Assembly (NCBI GenBank): GCA_026874595.1
Contig: CM049315.1
Location: 72,771,416 to 72,835,415 of the forward strand
Origin: Sipunculus nudus
Taxonomy: Eukaryota; Annelida; Sipuncula; Golfingiida; Sipunculidae
Direction: 5' to 3'
Length of the DNA stretch: 64,000 nucleotides
The position numbers were made by a program, and so were the translations under genes. This document shows, one piece after another, positions 46,281 to 59,290 of the stretch. The notes under the pieces are model-generated. The model saw nothing but the letters and a program-made list of their open reading frames with translations, was not told the DNA's origin and made no database searches. Position 1 is the first letter of the stretch. The number at the start of each line of letters is the position of its first letter.

Positions 46281-47540
46281 ACGCCTTTATTTTTAAATAT
46301 AAGAATGAATTGTTATGTTTTTTAGGGGAATAAACACTTGATATATGCAAAATTAATATTTGATTTGGTCAATTTATAACCAAGCAGATCAAATAAAGGT
46401 GATCCCTGCGACATTTATGACGCTGCATTACAAAACTCTACACTTAATGTTGGGTCAACGACAGGAATGTTTGAGGAAGTCGAAAATCTTACACCAACAG
46501 GTAGTATTGCCTTCTTGTTATTATATCAAAGTCGCCTCCTCAGCCATTTGTTGCCAGTATTATTTTTAAATAATCATATATATTATGGACCTGCTGTTAC
46601 ATTTTTGTAATGGAATAGAGGTACAAGCCACAAGCACTTGACACATGATTTATACGCGGTGGGCGTCAATAGAATTAACATGTACCATAAAGTGTGTTGA
46701 TGGCAGCATTGACAAAACATACAACATAAGTAAACATGGTTTCCTTTATCTGAGTAATATAATCACCCCACCCACCCCTCAGGTTACATACATATTTTCG
46801 AATTCCCTTCCATCCACCAGGACCTACTTGCGGACACAAGCTAAGGGAGATACCAAGATACCATGCATACTGATATCGTGCAGTAAATATACACGACACA
46901 GCACGGTTGAACATACACACTTTGTATTATTTTTATCATTTTATCTTGTGTATGAATGCAACGAGGGGCGGAGTTATCGGCGAGATCTACAAACAACACA
47001 AAACCAGACTAAGGTTTGCTTTTTGGACTTCTAATCGTCGACTATTGTGTTGCTACCTGACCAATACGTACACTATGCGTGACCCTTAGATCATGCATCG
47101 ACATACTGTTATGACAGTGATATAAGACTAAAAACAAAACATACCACAATTAATTATCTGAGCTATCAGTCCATCTTGATCAATCTCTGACCTATCAGTT
47201 GGCACTGGTTATAAAATGACCTCGGAAAAAAATTCCGTTGATAATGGGTAATAAAGTGTCACAGTCCTACCTGTGTTTCAAAGACCAGGAATAACGTGTA
47301 CACTTGCAGTGATATGGGCATTAGCTGCAAGCCTGTGAAGGCGTTATCGATATGCAACACAGTAAATGTGCATAGTTGAATTTAAACGTGCCTTCAGGTT
47401 TATCAACTGGACTAAGTATTTTGATATTCAGCACGGTAAATGCATGTGCATATTTGACTTTTGTAAGTTGTGTAACGTCTGTGTATTGCATTCTTAGTCA
47501 AGGTAGTGAGCTTTGTATGAGAGTGAAAATAATAGCGCAC
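46281..47540. other. no gene seen; probable first intron of MCT-C
   Basis: AT-rich, with a C-rich patch near 46765-46785. If the upstream block at 47541 is the first exon, this is intron. Confidence 0.4.
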
Positions 47541-47850
47541 CTGAAGAGATCGTAATTATGGGCAGGACCTTCACGGATCGTAATTGGAGCCAGGTTTTTC
47601 GATCATACTCGGGCTGAAATCCCTTTCCTTGACTTGTGTTCTACTGCCAGCACATTCGACAGGCGTAGTGCATATCATTTGCAAATCATATAACTCATGC
47701 ATGCGGTAAACGCAGCACAGGAACAGACAATAGGCAGGCCTGTGCCCAAATGATGATGTAAAGTCATTGTACTAATATCTTGATACTGATAGCTGATATA
47801 ATATTGATTAGCTGTTGGTTTACTGTGTGTAGCCGGGGCCAACACGGCAG
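47541..47850 (-). promoter_or_regulatory. probable 5' UTR exon and promoter region of MCT-C
   Basis: On the minus strand CGATCCGTGAAGGTCCTG, CCCATAATTACGATCTC and TTCAG are followed by GTGCGC, a possible donor at about 47540. It matches the block ahead of MCT-B at 36784-36831. Promoter-proximal similarity continues (GATAGCTGATATAATATTGATTA against its counterpart at about 36980, given here in two parts: GATAGCTGATAT, AATATTGATTA). The exon-to-ATG distance is 1.7 kb, against 1.4 kb in MCT-B. Confidence 0.55.
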
Positions 47851-49480
47851 GGGTGCGCCTGGGAGCGACCCCACAAACCTTCACGCTGGCGTGCAATGTC
47901 GTCTGCTCAGCAAGGTTATGAACACAATATATGCAAAGTGTGTAGGTGCAGACAGGTGTGTTAACAAACAACATATCTTCACTTTCCGCAGTTAAATAGA
48001 TGCGGAGGCCAAAGTTCTATGTAGCGTATATGCATACCTGTTGTCACACCTGTTGCATTTGGTTCGATCCTATGTATAATTTGTCCCACAGATAAAATAG
48101 AACAACATCAATTGGCCGAAAGCTCTTCTTGAATTTTTAATAGATATTATTACTAGGCCAAAGACTGTCTATTAGTTACTCAGTATTATCAAAAAGCTAT
48201 AAAAATCGCCCAAGACCGCCCACGTCTGTATCATTCAGAAGCTAGAGAACAAGTAAGGTTTTTTCAACCCGGTCCCAGGGCAGCTTCTGTACTATACGGG
48301 TAACCTAGTTAATAGGTCGGTCCACTTACAGTTAAGAGGGATGGTAGGTGGCTCTGATGTCTTACACCTGTACTAGGCGCTCTCAGCAGGCGAAGGGCTT
48401 ACACAAGTGCATCGGCTCAGACAAAGTATTGAACAACCACGCTATGTCATATTTCTACAATGAAGCGTCAGTTTGTTATACTGCAGTTGGTGCAGCGAAG
48501 TTGTTATAAGCTGTAAGATATAATTTACGCATAACCTATAAATAATGGCTGAACAGGCGGTACGGTTTGCGAACCGTACTTTATAGGTGCTGCCATGACT
48601 GCAATACCAAGGAAATAGTTTACACAAACATACTTTTTTATGTTAAAGCTATGCCCACATTACGTTTGATATGTTAATTTTTGTTTTGTTCAATTGTGCA
48701 CGAGCATGGTTGATGATTGGCCAGAGAGGATGTTACCTGTGTATATCCAAGTTGTTCCCAGGCCTACAACTTGCTTACAATCGCTGATAGCATACACAAA
48801 GCACAATGATTTGCATATTAAAAATACCACTGGTATTGAATGAGACCTTTAAAAACATTTCAATCATCAGAACAAGTAAAATCGATTGTAGAATAGGACA
48901 AATGTTAAAGAATAGGATAGTTTCTAGAAACGTTACATAAAGGATGCAACCCAATTAATTATGTATGGCGTCCCTAGTAAAGATTGCTCCTATAATAAGA
49001 AATTATTCATGTGCCTACAAAATTATACTGAAGATACAAAAAAGTTTCGATTGATCTTGGCATTACTGTAAAAAAATCATGTTAACTTATGTGAAATGTA
49101 CAAGGAAAGCGCGACTAATGACCTATGCTCGTGCTCAATCCCAAATATTTGTATCAAAGATGAATGTTACATTAGTCAGATTTCAATAAAATTACTGAAA
49201 ATATAGGATGCAATGGAATTCACCATTTCAACGACGTCCAACAAGCCAATGCAGTTTCATACAGTGCCATTTCTGCCCACATCACACACGCAGGAATTGC
49301 ATATTCAGTAGAAATTGAGAAAACCTATTTTGTGGAAAGATCAATAGTTCAAAAAGAAAGTTTGTTCTGATAAGCAAGTCCTCTTTAAAACTCTTTGACC
49401 ATGTACCCTCATCAAACGTACGTGTGCATGTTACACCCTTCCCGCCATAATAAAATGTTTATAATAATTTTGTCTTCAAA
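47851..49480. other. no gene seen
   Basis: Mixed AT-rich DNA without a coding or repeat signal that I can support. Confidence 0.4.
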
Positions 49481-49690
49481 CTAAACTACTGAAAGAAATG
49501 CTGCAAAAAATTTGCCATAACCTTTTCTCTTGTACATTATTTGTTCGGTTTTATAGGAGCTGAGCATATTAATGTCATCACCTTTCATGCTGTAGACTAT
49601 ATATTTTGTCTCTGCTCGTTTACCCCATATAAATTTATAAAGACGAGTTTCTATTTGTTTCATAAAGGCTCTAGAAGGGGTAGGTAACAC
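49481..49690 (-). mobile_element. LINE RT 3'-region fragment, minus strand
   Basis: The frame PTPSRAFMKQIETRLYKFIW then GKRAETKYIVYSMKGDDINM resembles the region just after the RT palm in L1/Tx1-like LINEs (usual form I-x2-FIWG-x-K and KGG-(L/I)-x-M). It has lost the rest of the element. It lies 0.5 kb from a plus-strand LINE piece that begins at the same part of the protein. Confidence 0.6.
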
Positions 49691-50203
49691 TGATAAATGA
49701 ACTGAAAATATGTTGATGCCTATGGAATATATACTTTTTAATAATTAAAACTTTAATGAAACAGATACAAGGTCTCAGCTGTGTGGCGCCAGAGAATGTT
49801 TACTTATCAATTTATTATATCACATCAGTTAAACTTTCGCACGAAATTTAAAGACGAAGTGCTAAAAAATTAAAGGTTGGCTAAGCTTATTAAATGAGCA
49901 AATCAAGTGAAAGTTTGATATTCTTTCCCCGCCAACCAATAGCTGTCAGCTACAATCAACGGTGCATTTCCAATATATTCGACGTTCCACAGTAACGCTA
50001 TTTTTGTACAATGCAATTGATATTACTCTGTATGACTCTGGGGATTTGTCGCATGCTCTCTTATTCCAACGATGTTCTCATATCAGGTGACCTAGAATTA
50101 TTATTTTTCAGATTCTGATTTAACTTATGATTAACTATAAATATAAGGATAAACAATCAGGTTTTCATTTAAAATCTTCAATAATTCAATTTAAATATGA
50201 TTA

Positions 50204-51775
50204 TTGAAATACCCTTGTGTTAAAAATCTTGTATTCTTTAATGCAGAGATGCATAAAGAGATTAGACATCAAAATGATGACTTTGAAGAGAGGTTTAAGA
50301 AAATTGATACAAACATTAATTGCAACTGTGGAAAAAGGGGGTTTAAGTATGTTTCATATTTCTTCCAAAAACGCCGCACTAAAATTAACATGGATTAAAA
50401 GATTGCTAAATAAAAACCCACAGAATTCTTGGAAAAAAAACAGTCTTAGGATTTTTTAAACTTAGAGAGGCATCATTCAACTGTAACTTAGCATGTGAAG
50501 ATATTAAAGATATAATGACTTGTAATGCACCTTTCTGGGAGGAAACTATGAATTATTGGTGTGACTATAATTATTATAACCCAGATTCATATGAAGATAT
50601 CTTGTCGCAATGTATTTGGTTTAATTCTCATATAAAAGTACAAAACAAAACGTTACTATATAAAAATCTGTATAATAGGGGGATTTTATACATTAAAGAT
50701 CTGTTAAAACAAACAAACTTACAGTTCATGAGTTATAAAGAAATATGTAATAAATACAGATGTAAAATTGATTTTCTCAGTTATGCTAGTTTACTAAAAG
50801 CAATACCAAACAAGTGGAAACTAATTATCCAAGGGTATGATAAAGATATGCTAGCACCAATAGAATTAGACATTAATTGAAAAGAATTTCTAAACAAAGA
50901 AAATACAAAACAGATATACAATAGTATTGTTAACAAGCATATAGTTAAACCTGAAAAGCATTAAAAAAATGGTCAGACGAATTAAACGTCTTGGAAGACA
51001 ATGTCTACCAGGGTTTCTCCAAACTTTATAAAACCACAATATCATCAAAATTACGAATGTTCCAATATTATATATTACATAGAAAACTTACATTAAACCC
51101 TTTTCTACATAAAATACGTATTATTGATACAAGCAAATGCACCTTCTGTAAAGAAGAAGATGAAACTCTTGCACACATTTTTTGTGAATGCCCATTTACA
51201 GTGATACTGTGGACGGACATTTGGAGAACCTTAAATGCGAAATCTTCAGACACAGTGACCATTAAACCATCAAATGGCAATGTGCTACTTGGTAACAGTA
51301 AATATGTTTGGCTGAATATGCTTTCTCTTGTTGTAAAGAAATATATATATAATTGCAGATGTTACAATAAGAAACCAGACTTGACGGGTTTTTTGCAATT
51401 CATAAATGAAATATATTTAATAGAAAGAATGATAGCAATCAAAAGAGGTAAACTCAACCAACATAATAATAAATGGTCCAACCTTGTTTGCATCTTAAAG
51501 ACATAACAGTATTTGTTATTTTTATGTATGTATCACTTTTTTTTCTATTAACAAACATGGACAAAAAAGTAAACTGCAACCTGGCAGATGTAAAACTTTT
51601 ATGATAATAATATTATACTTTGTTTTTCCATCTAATTTACAGAATGTATAACACGTTCTGGATTCATTTGTTATTGTTTTGTAATTTGTTACGTCATGTA
51701 TCTATGTAATGTATTATATATGTTGCATGTATGTATGTTATGTATTATTTTCACAATAAAAATAAAAAAAAAAAA
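50204..51775 (+). mobile_element. 5'-truncated LINE with 3' end and poly(A) tail
   Basis: The piece starts in the RT 3' region (EKGGLSMFHISSKNAALKL, 50322-50380) and continues through frames at 50515-50880 and 50991-51506. The latter ends with the LINE C-terminal zinc knuckle CTFCKEEDETLAHIFCEC (C-x2-C...H-x4-C, about 51137-51190) and then a W-rich PFTVILW motif. After the stop at 51504-51506 there is a 3' UTR, AATAAA at 51755-51760 and a short A-run ending at 51775. The frame changes between the pieces show the copy is dead. The motif order is that of L1/Tx1-like LINEs. The 5' truncation and A-tail are what target-primed insertion leaves. Confidence 0.82.
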
Positions 51776-53884
51776 CATATTTTCAGTTCAAATTAGCTAG
51801 CAAGCGTTATAGTACCATAGTATATTCTAAAGACGTGTTTTAGAATTGGAAGACTTGATTCAGCTTTCATGTATATAATCAGATTCAGTTGGAGAATGTC
51901 TAAAAACTTTATAAATGTAACCTTTCTTTATTGCCCGGACAATATCAATGGACCCTGTAGGATTGGAGGTTAATTTCTAAGCGCCAGTCCCTTAGAGAGC
52001 ATGTTGCAAACTTAAAGTTTGGTCCTCGGTAACCAAAGTTACACATCTTGTAAAATTAGGCATAATTTTTATGCAGACCTTTCCTGTCAAGGGCTATTGC
52101 ATCGTACTGGTTCATATTTTTCGATATATAACAAGATACATGTAATAATCTCGTAACCTTGTCTTTAATAGTAAAATGTAAAAGTCAAATCCTTGGATCA
52201 TGGATCATGGATCCTTTGCCCTTTCGACTTCTGAATCTTAGATACAGATATAACAGAACTCTCAGGATATGATTTTAAGCGAAATATATTGTCATATATT
52301 TATCCAAATACTTGAAAATTGTCTTTAAGAGACAAATGTTCCCGTACCTTAGCCTATAATCACTGTGTTTCATTACCACGGACTATACACTTTGTTGCAA
52401 ATAAATCGGTATTAGGCTTCAGAATTACAGTTTATAAAATTATGGATGCAAAGAAGATATTAACAATAAAACAAACGAATGTTTTATTACATAGAACGTA
52501 GGTAATTATTAGAAAATACAACCCTGTTACCAAACGAGTTGTCAACTGGTCGCTTTTGAATTGTTGAACCAATTATTGGCAATGATTTGAAATGAGGGAA
52601 CCTCAGGCAGCTCTCACTGATACCCATTATGTCTCGATTGCTAATTATAACTTTTCATTTATTTTACAATCATATCCTTTTCTAATTAAATCAATATGGC
52701 TATCCTTAAATACCGAGCTTTGATCCTCATTCAGACTTAATGGCATGTAGACGATAATATCTGTCCCGGAATTTGCACGTTTCCTTCCCATTCCTTCCGT
52801 ATGTTCCCTACGCAATATGTTAACCCCACCTACATAAAAATTCCGAATTTCTTTTGTTAACATTCACTTGAGAAAGGCTGACCTTTATGTTTACATCATT
52901 AGTCGGCAAAAAATATACGACCTTAAAACCCATTTTCCCAACCTTTACCCTGGATTGCTACACGTCACTGAAAGTTATCCTTACGTGTAATTGTTTATGA
53001 TAAATGACTTACCTAAAGGAATACAGAGCTCTTACCGTTACAGGCAACATTCAAGAGATTACTGCACAATAATTCTGTTTCTTCAAACAGAGCGTTTGAT
53101 GATTCATACTTTTTTTATGAACGTAAAAAGTCAAATGTTAAAGGTGATTTTAAAAATAATTATATGCTATTTTGGGAAAGAGAATTTAGCTTCCGATAAT
53201 GATGATCTATCAGTCTAGTTTGGCTTGTAAAAGCCTCCTTGGTAGCCCATATCTTAATATATTATTATTATTATTTTTAATATTATTATTATTAACAGTC
53301 CCGAGATCATATAATTGGAAACTACATTCCAAGGTATGTACATTGGTCCCCTTTTAAGAAATTACCAGAAAAACAAATATGCTCTTTCATTATAAATTTT
53401 AATAATGTCCTTGATGTAAAAAATATTCTTTATTACCTTAATTATTGATATGGGAAAATTAGGAGTTTACTATTCCAGTAAGTATCGTCTGCATTTAAGT
53501 CTGCGATACTGTTTACGTAAGTTTATTGTTATATCAAATCCGCTACATGTGGACCATTCCTATTTAGTAAACACAAACATATAATTGTATGTATTTGAAG
53601 ATAGTTTATATTACTTAGGACAACCCTCCTTCTGAGCTGCGTTTGGCACTTATGCTTTTTTTCAGTTTTTAAAGAGTGTATAGCAATATGCACAAAACCC
53701 CAAAAAAGTTTTAGGCTGCTTTGAAAAAAAGAGTAAATGTTGGATGTTCTTACTTTTAACAAAACACCCGCCACCAATACAGGGATCATTTTGTCAAAAT
53801 GGGACATTCTCAAGTGATTTAAATTATTTGCATTAACTGGATGAATCACGTTTATTTATTTGTTTGTAGTCAGAACAGGCACAA
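51776..53884. other. no host gene seen; possible weak LINE remnants and (ATT)n
   Basis: A frame at 52988-53020 (+) reads MINDLPKGIQS, like the LINE RT segment IND-LP-x-GI-x-S. A minus-strand frame at 52645-52863 has VNILRREHTEGMGRKR then IIVYMPLSL, loosely like an AP-type endonuclease of CR1/jockey LINEs. An (ATT)n run lies at about 53261-53296. All are low-confidence calls. Confidence 0.3.
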
Positions 53885-54923
53885 TCATAGAGTGCTCCAT
53901 ATATCATAGGTAGCTTTCAGTGTTCCAGATGAAGGATCCGTTGTGAAGACGACCACACTTCTAAAAAATATCAGTAGATTATCTATTGAAATATGACGTA
54001 TTTTTCGAATTAGGTTTTTGGACAAGCAACGATAACAGGTACAACTACTTACTTGCCGGTCTCCTTGATGTGTCCATTTGCTGCTTTTTCCGCATAAGGA
54101 ACAACATGAACGGTGACCTTGGGATAGGAATCGACGAAAGTGATATTCATTTGCCATCTATCTACCCCAGACTGTCGTATTTCGGCGAAATAATCTGTTA
54201 TGCCATCTGTGAAATAATGGAAGGCCTTTGTGTTAGAGTGATAAAGACTTGTGGCAAAATATTCGGTACACACAAAAGCACAGGGGCATCATGATAAAGT
54301 CACATTTGGCATCGCGCATCTTCTGGTGAAATACAAACTTGTTATCACTGTTTTGTTTACTATTTGTAGCTTTACCGATAGCAGATATAAAAAACCTCTA
54401 ATCTTTTAATATTTATCAATGATTTTACCTCATTCTGATAAACATTGTGACATTTTCCGTATGTATAAGATGATTCTTGGGCTTCCTCAAACAGAGACAG
54501 TCCTAGATATCAAGTTCATACAACATTATGTTATGTGTTCAATCATGTCCATACAAACCCCTTCATTACCTTTCCCCCTGACTATAGGTGACCTTGGAGC
54601 CAGTAGAAATGCGCTAGACTTGTAAGTGTGTTTAGCAATTCATGCTGTATCATTTTTCTTGAAACTTTCTCCAAAGTCTTTCTCTTGTTGTTTTATCTCA
54701 GTATATTGAACTGCGTTATAAAGATCAAAACATGTGTATGAATTCACATTTATATTGCTTGTGTTCAATACAGGAACTTTTAATGTTTATGATTTAAAAA
54801 TAGAAGAGGTATATATATTATAAAATTGTGACCTGATCCTCATTCTCCCAGACTAACATGAATCAGTGAAGAATGAAGTGCAAACAAGAAAGATATAATG
54901 ATAGGCAGCAACTTATATCCCAT
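53885..54923 (-). pseudogene. copy 1 of a small, possibly secreted, four-exon gene; broken
   Basis: Exons on the minus strand: signal-like exon starting at ATG 54921-54923 (MGYKLLPIIISFLFALHSSL), 54570-54710 (charged helix TEIKQQ...KKNDTA, then AKHTYKSSAFLLAP), 54053-54206 (GITDYFAEIRQSGVDRWQMN, ending KAANGHIKETG) and 53885-53960 (SVVVFTTDPSSGTLKATYDI then WSTL and stop). The last three join with proper GT-AG sites (donors GTAATG and GTAAGT) and matching phases. The second exon has an in-frame TGA where copy 2 reads W, so the copy appears inactive unless a sequencing error is involved. Which donor ends the first exon (GTTAGT or a later GTCACA) is unclear. I do not recognise the family. The likely product is under 150 residues. 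Confidence 0.55.
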
Positions 54924-55810
54924 TGCGGAGATTTATGTGAAAGTGAGTATGACCAAGGACTGGAGAAAGCACTTTATAAAACTGTTGATCGCTGGAATCA
55001 CTGTTAGCTAAAGAACATTACATTAAACTGAAAATGTCTATTCCTATTTGTTTAATTATTTGATCTAATGATGAAGCTTGATGGGGGTTTTTCCATATGA
55101 GGATGTGTGGTAACAGATGGACATTTAAGCAGCTAAGGTGTTCTGCCTCCCGTTGGAAACAAACAGAGGTCCCAGAAAAATGAATCACTAAATACACATT
55201 TTAAAGTCAAAATACATTGTATAATAATTTTAATAATTTTATTAAGTGTCAATCTCAATGTTTTCCCATGTTTAAGTAATTCTTCTTTTTAGAAAAAGCG
55301 AAAAGATGCAGAAATGTTTTAAAAACACAGAAAATTAAAAATGTATCCACAATCGAGGTAGATGCAATGTTCCCAGAATGTTATATATATTAGCATCTGC
55401 TCTCCTGGAGGGGCGTTTAAGTGGAGACACCATAGAATACCGCCTCCTTAAAGGATTACCTTGACACAGTGAATGAGAAGGTCTGCATTGTGTTATGCAT
55501 AGTCATAACCATTTCAGTGATGGTGAGTCATATATGAGTTCATGCATTTAAGTTTTCGTAATTCAGTTGACTTTAAATTCATTGAATGAGTGCGTTATGT
55601 CGATGTTCCCCACCATTTTCTAGTGATATGATAATAAACCTAATATTTAAGAGGGTTGACTTCCTTCTTTTTGTCACTATTTTGAAATATATAAATCAAG
55701 CGGCGAGAAGAAAACAGGCGTCCTAAGACGAGTCCACAAAATGCCCCTTCCTTTGATAACTGGTGATCACTATTGTGTCTCTCTTACGCAACAGGAAGTC
55801 TAATATTAAA
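53885..55810. repeat. segmental duplication, copy 1
   Basis: Similar to 62159-63790 over at least 1.6 kb, including exons, introns and the upstream block (CATCCCATTG region, CAACTTATATCCCATTG, and a CCTAAGACGA block at 55722 against 63699). Same orientation; the copies start about 8.27 kb apart. Confidence 0.7.
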
Positions 55811-55819
55811 CAAAATGAA

Positions 55820-58119
55820 CACAGAAGTTGTTTTCATGCTTATTATAGCCATGCCCATACAAAGTCAAATATAGCAAGCCTGGCCGTGCACACATTTTCT
55901 TACAAACTCCAGGAGCTAATACATGAAACACTATTGACTTTGAATACTTTTTCACATTATTCAGAAACCTATTTAGAGTTCTTGAATTTCAGGACTTATT
56001 ATTGCCTTCATGAGATGCTCCAGATCTTATATCCTATTTACCACTGCCCCTCTTTTGGATCCTTCCCCCAGACAGACACGACTCTTAAACAGAGAGAGCA
56101 GCACTAAGTCTATTTTCATCTCCATTATCAATGCAAAACATAGCTCTAGTGCTATAAACCTATATTGGTAGTTAGAATATAACAGATGAAACACATGCAA
56201 TATAATTATTATGGTTAAAAAATGTAGTAAAATTTAGTTTACAATATTCAAAGCTCTTGATAAATAATACGTTTTATCATTATTTTTAGGTAACCTTTAC
56301 GAACATGCCCGACTGAATAGTGACGCTTTTTCTGCTCGATAATGGCTGTTCTTTACAGCATTGTCTCTGGAAACACCTATATTGCCTTCGTACACTACCA
56401 TCTCCTTGATACTGACCTTCTCATTGTTTCTTAAGTAAACTCGTATTCCTGGGCTAATAAAAAGTAGAAAACAAATGACATATATAATGAATCTTTCTCC
56501 TTAAAATCACTCACACGAGACAGAAACCGGGTAAGCTAACTTCTCACCGATAATACAAATTTTTATTTGTTCACCAACAGTCTATCAATGTTTAACTTTA
56601 TCTCTGATAAGCGATACCCACTCTTGATCAAGTGAAGCGTAACTTACTCTCCTTTTCTTGAATCTTTCGTATACTAACTTCATCTGTTGTAGCAAAATAA
56701 ATACAATACATCTGAATGGGATATAAATTGTATATCTACGAAGCCGAAAAGGCTAGAAATTCAAAATACATTTAAAATATATATATGATAATTGGACAAT
56801 TGAATTATATTCATAACACTGCTATTTAATAAAAAAAAATAAGGTATAAAATAGCTGATAAATTGCACCATTTTAACATGAAAAGTAATGGCTGTGTTCG
56901 ACTATAGTGAGCATTTAGAATCTAATATATGCATCGGTAAATATTTTTTTGGCTCTGAAAATAAATTTGCTAAAAGCTATTTTCTACAAACAACCAGGAA
57001 TAAATGTCACTGGCATAGGTCTCTTTGTGGCCGTTCATTAGTTTAGAGTGATTATGTGTAACTATGAAGAATAAACAAAACTCGAGTGGGGGACGTATGA
57101 TGAAGTTTGTAGTAGTTTCGTTTACCTTTACTGAATTGGTTCTTGTGGTGAACTACTACGTAGTTTCGTGCAACATGCTGCCCTCATCAGGTTAGACTGT
57201 CTTATTGAAATGATATGGTTTATAACGGTGCATATATGAGAAGTTTTATGTTGTGTAGGCAATCCTTGGTTACGTACTGGTTATAGGTTACCCAGTACGT
57301 TTGCTGCTTATTTTTACTTAAAGACAAAGTATAACGTGCGTTCAACCGTTAGGTGAAACGCACGAGGTCCCGAAGACAATGCGGTGGTGAGGAAAGGCAC
57401 GGTCCATGGGTTAGGGTTCAAAAGCGCGTATTGATTTTGTACAATAGTTGAAGGTGTCCAGGTGTGTCAGGTGGTGTTTGACCTAGGGCATCTCCCTGAC
57501 CTGCTTTAATTTGAAGGAACCGTTCTTGTGTGAAGGATTAATTAAAGATTAACTATTATTTTTGCCCTCATAATAAAAAATGACAAAAATATCGAAAAGA
57601 GTAATTATAATATCGCAGCTGACACAGCTCTGTTCCTTTATACAAGAAGCGTACACATCGGCAGATGGGAAGAATGATTGATGGCGCCTGACATTTATAT
57701 GAATAAGTATTGTTCTGGGTATTTCATGAGGCGATATATAAATCAATATTGGTGCAAATTATTACCGTTTTTTTGTCTCTTCTCGTTCCCAGTAGACTGG
57801 CACCTTAAAGGTAAAAAGACAAATATAGATGTGAGTGGAACAACTTTACGCATAATTAACAGTCCGATCTCATTAGGATCCAATCCTGTATAAGTTTCTA
57901 GAAAGACTTAAAATAATTTACTTCAGCTTTTTACTTCTGGATGCAGCCTTTGATAGATTCCTATAAGCATTATTATCATCATAAGAGGAAAAACATAAAG
58001 TTAAAATACATTTATCTGACATCATTCGTATTTTCACACGAGTAATATATTAAGGACTAATCGTATTAGTCCATGGGATGGAGTGACAAACGTTGCCCCC
58101 CCCCCTCCCCGCCAATTTA
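55820..58119. other. no gene seen
   Basis: AT-rich. An open frame at 55763-56107 (+) has no family or splice support. No clear element. Confidence 0.35.
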
Positions 58120-59290
58120 TATTTTGATGTTATTGCTATATCCCTAAACTTTGATTTAAAGGATGTTAGCATTGATTAAACTGGGTCTCAGTAGTGTTTC
58201 CAGGCTGTTTATTTTCAACATAAAAACTGATGATTCTGTCACCCATTTGAGGGGAAACTAAAATGATCATAACTTAATCACGTTTTACCAAGAATAACAC
58301 AGTACCCATCAAACTGTTGCATTTACCAAGCCCGTACAGATAATATATAAAATATGCCAATAAGATCAGTATTGAGGTCAGCAGGGGTCAAAGGTCGTGA
58401 AATAGCCCCCTTTGTCGAAATCTAGAAAGTGACGACTCATTATTCCTCTGTATGGACGAAATAGGTCAGCTGTTCAATTTATGGCCTGATTCGGGTTTTT
58501 ACCACACACTGGAAAAGTTCTGGGTTACGCATGTTAAAGGATTTCTAAAAATAAAAGCACCTGAACAAACGAAATTGGTGTAATATTAAATATTTTGTGA
58601 AAAACCCTATGTTGGAGGTAGGGGGAAATAAAATGACCATAACAACATTAATGTTTTATTTAGAACAATAAAGTATCAATCAAATAGTTTTGGTTTGGTC
58701 ATACCGGTTTAGATGATATAAAGCTGATATATAACATGTGCAAATTTAGTCTGTATAGAGGTCAGCAGGTGTCAAAAGATCATGACATTTTAGCTTCGGC
58801 GAAAGCATAGAAACTAGCGACTCCTAATCATTCTGTATGGTGGGTATAGGTGAAATGATTAAATTATAAGTTTGTGACATACATTGAGACTGTTCTGGTT
58901 CACGTCTGCCTTAGGATAAAAGAAAGTAATCAATCGATTTTGGTGTGTTGCAGTGGTAAATTTATTTTAGAACCATCATGTTAGTTGTGTGGCAAATTTA
59001 AATAATCCTAAGTGTATGACATAGAAAAATACTTTTTTATCATGCCAGTTTATCAACCTGATATATATGTCAGTATTGGGATCAGCAGATCTCAAACGGC
59101 CACGGAATGATCGCCTTGACCATATCTAGAAAGTAATGATTATCAATATATTAGAGAATAAACTTATCGGGCAGCTTCTGCTCTCCCCTCTTGGACTAAA
59201 CGAAATTATGTCTTTTCTGTAGCTTTTAGAGTGTTTTAGCAAATTTTAAATATTGAGACAAAAAGTGATCATACTTTGTGAAATGCGAAT
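58120..59290 (+). repeat. three diverged direct repeats, about 370-440 bp each
   Basis: Units of about 58120-58560, 58560-58930 and 58930-59290 share the order: AAAATGAtCATAAC, a word like CAATCAAATnGTTT, GCCAATAAGATCAGTATTGAGG or relative, GGTCAGCAGgtGTCAAA, TCTAGAAAGTgacGA and, in the first two, a GTATGG(a/t)... tail. The similarity is word-level and old. No coding capacity. Confidence 0.65.

Noticed and set aside
46645-47034. 129-residue plus-strand frame
   Set aside because: No recognisable motif, no splice sites in phase, and it lies in the probable first intron of MCT-C.
55763-56107. 114-residue plus-strand frame
   Set aside because: Composition is unremarkable, and the related region of the duplicated block near 63700 does not keep it.
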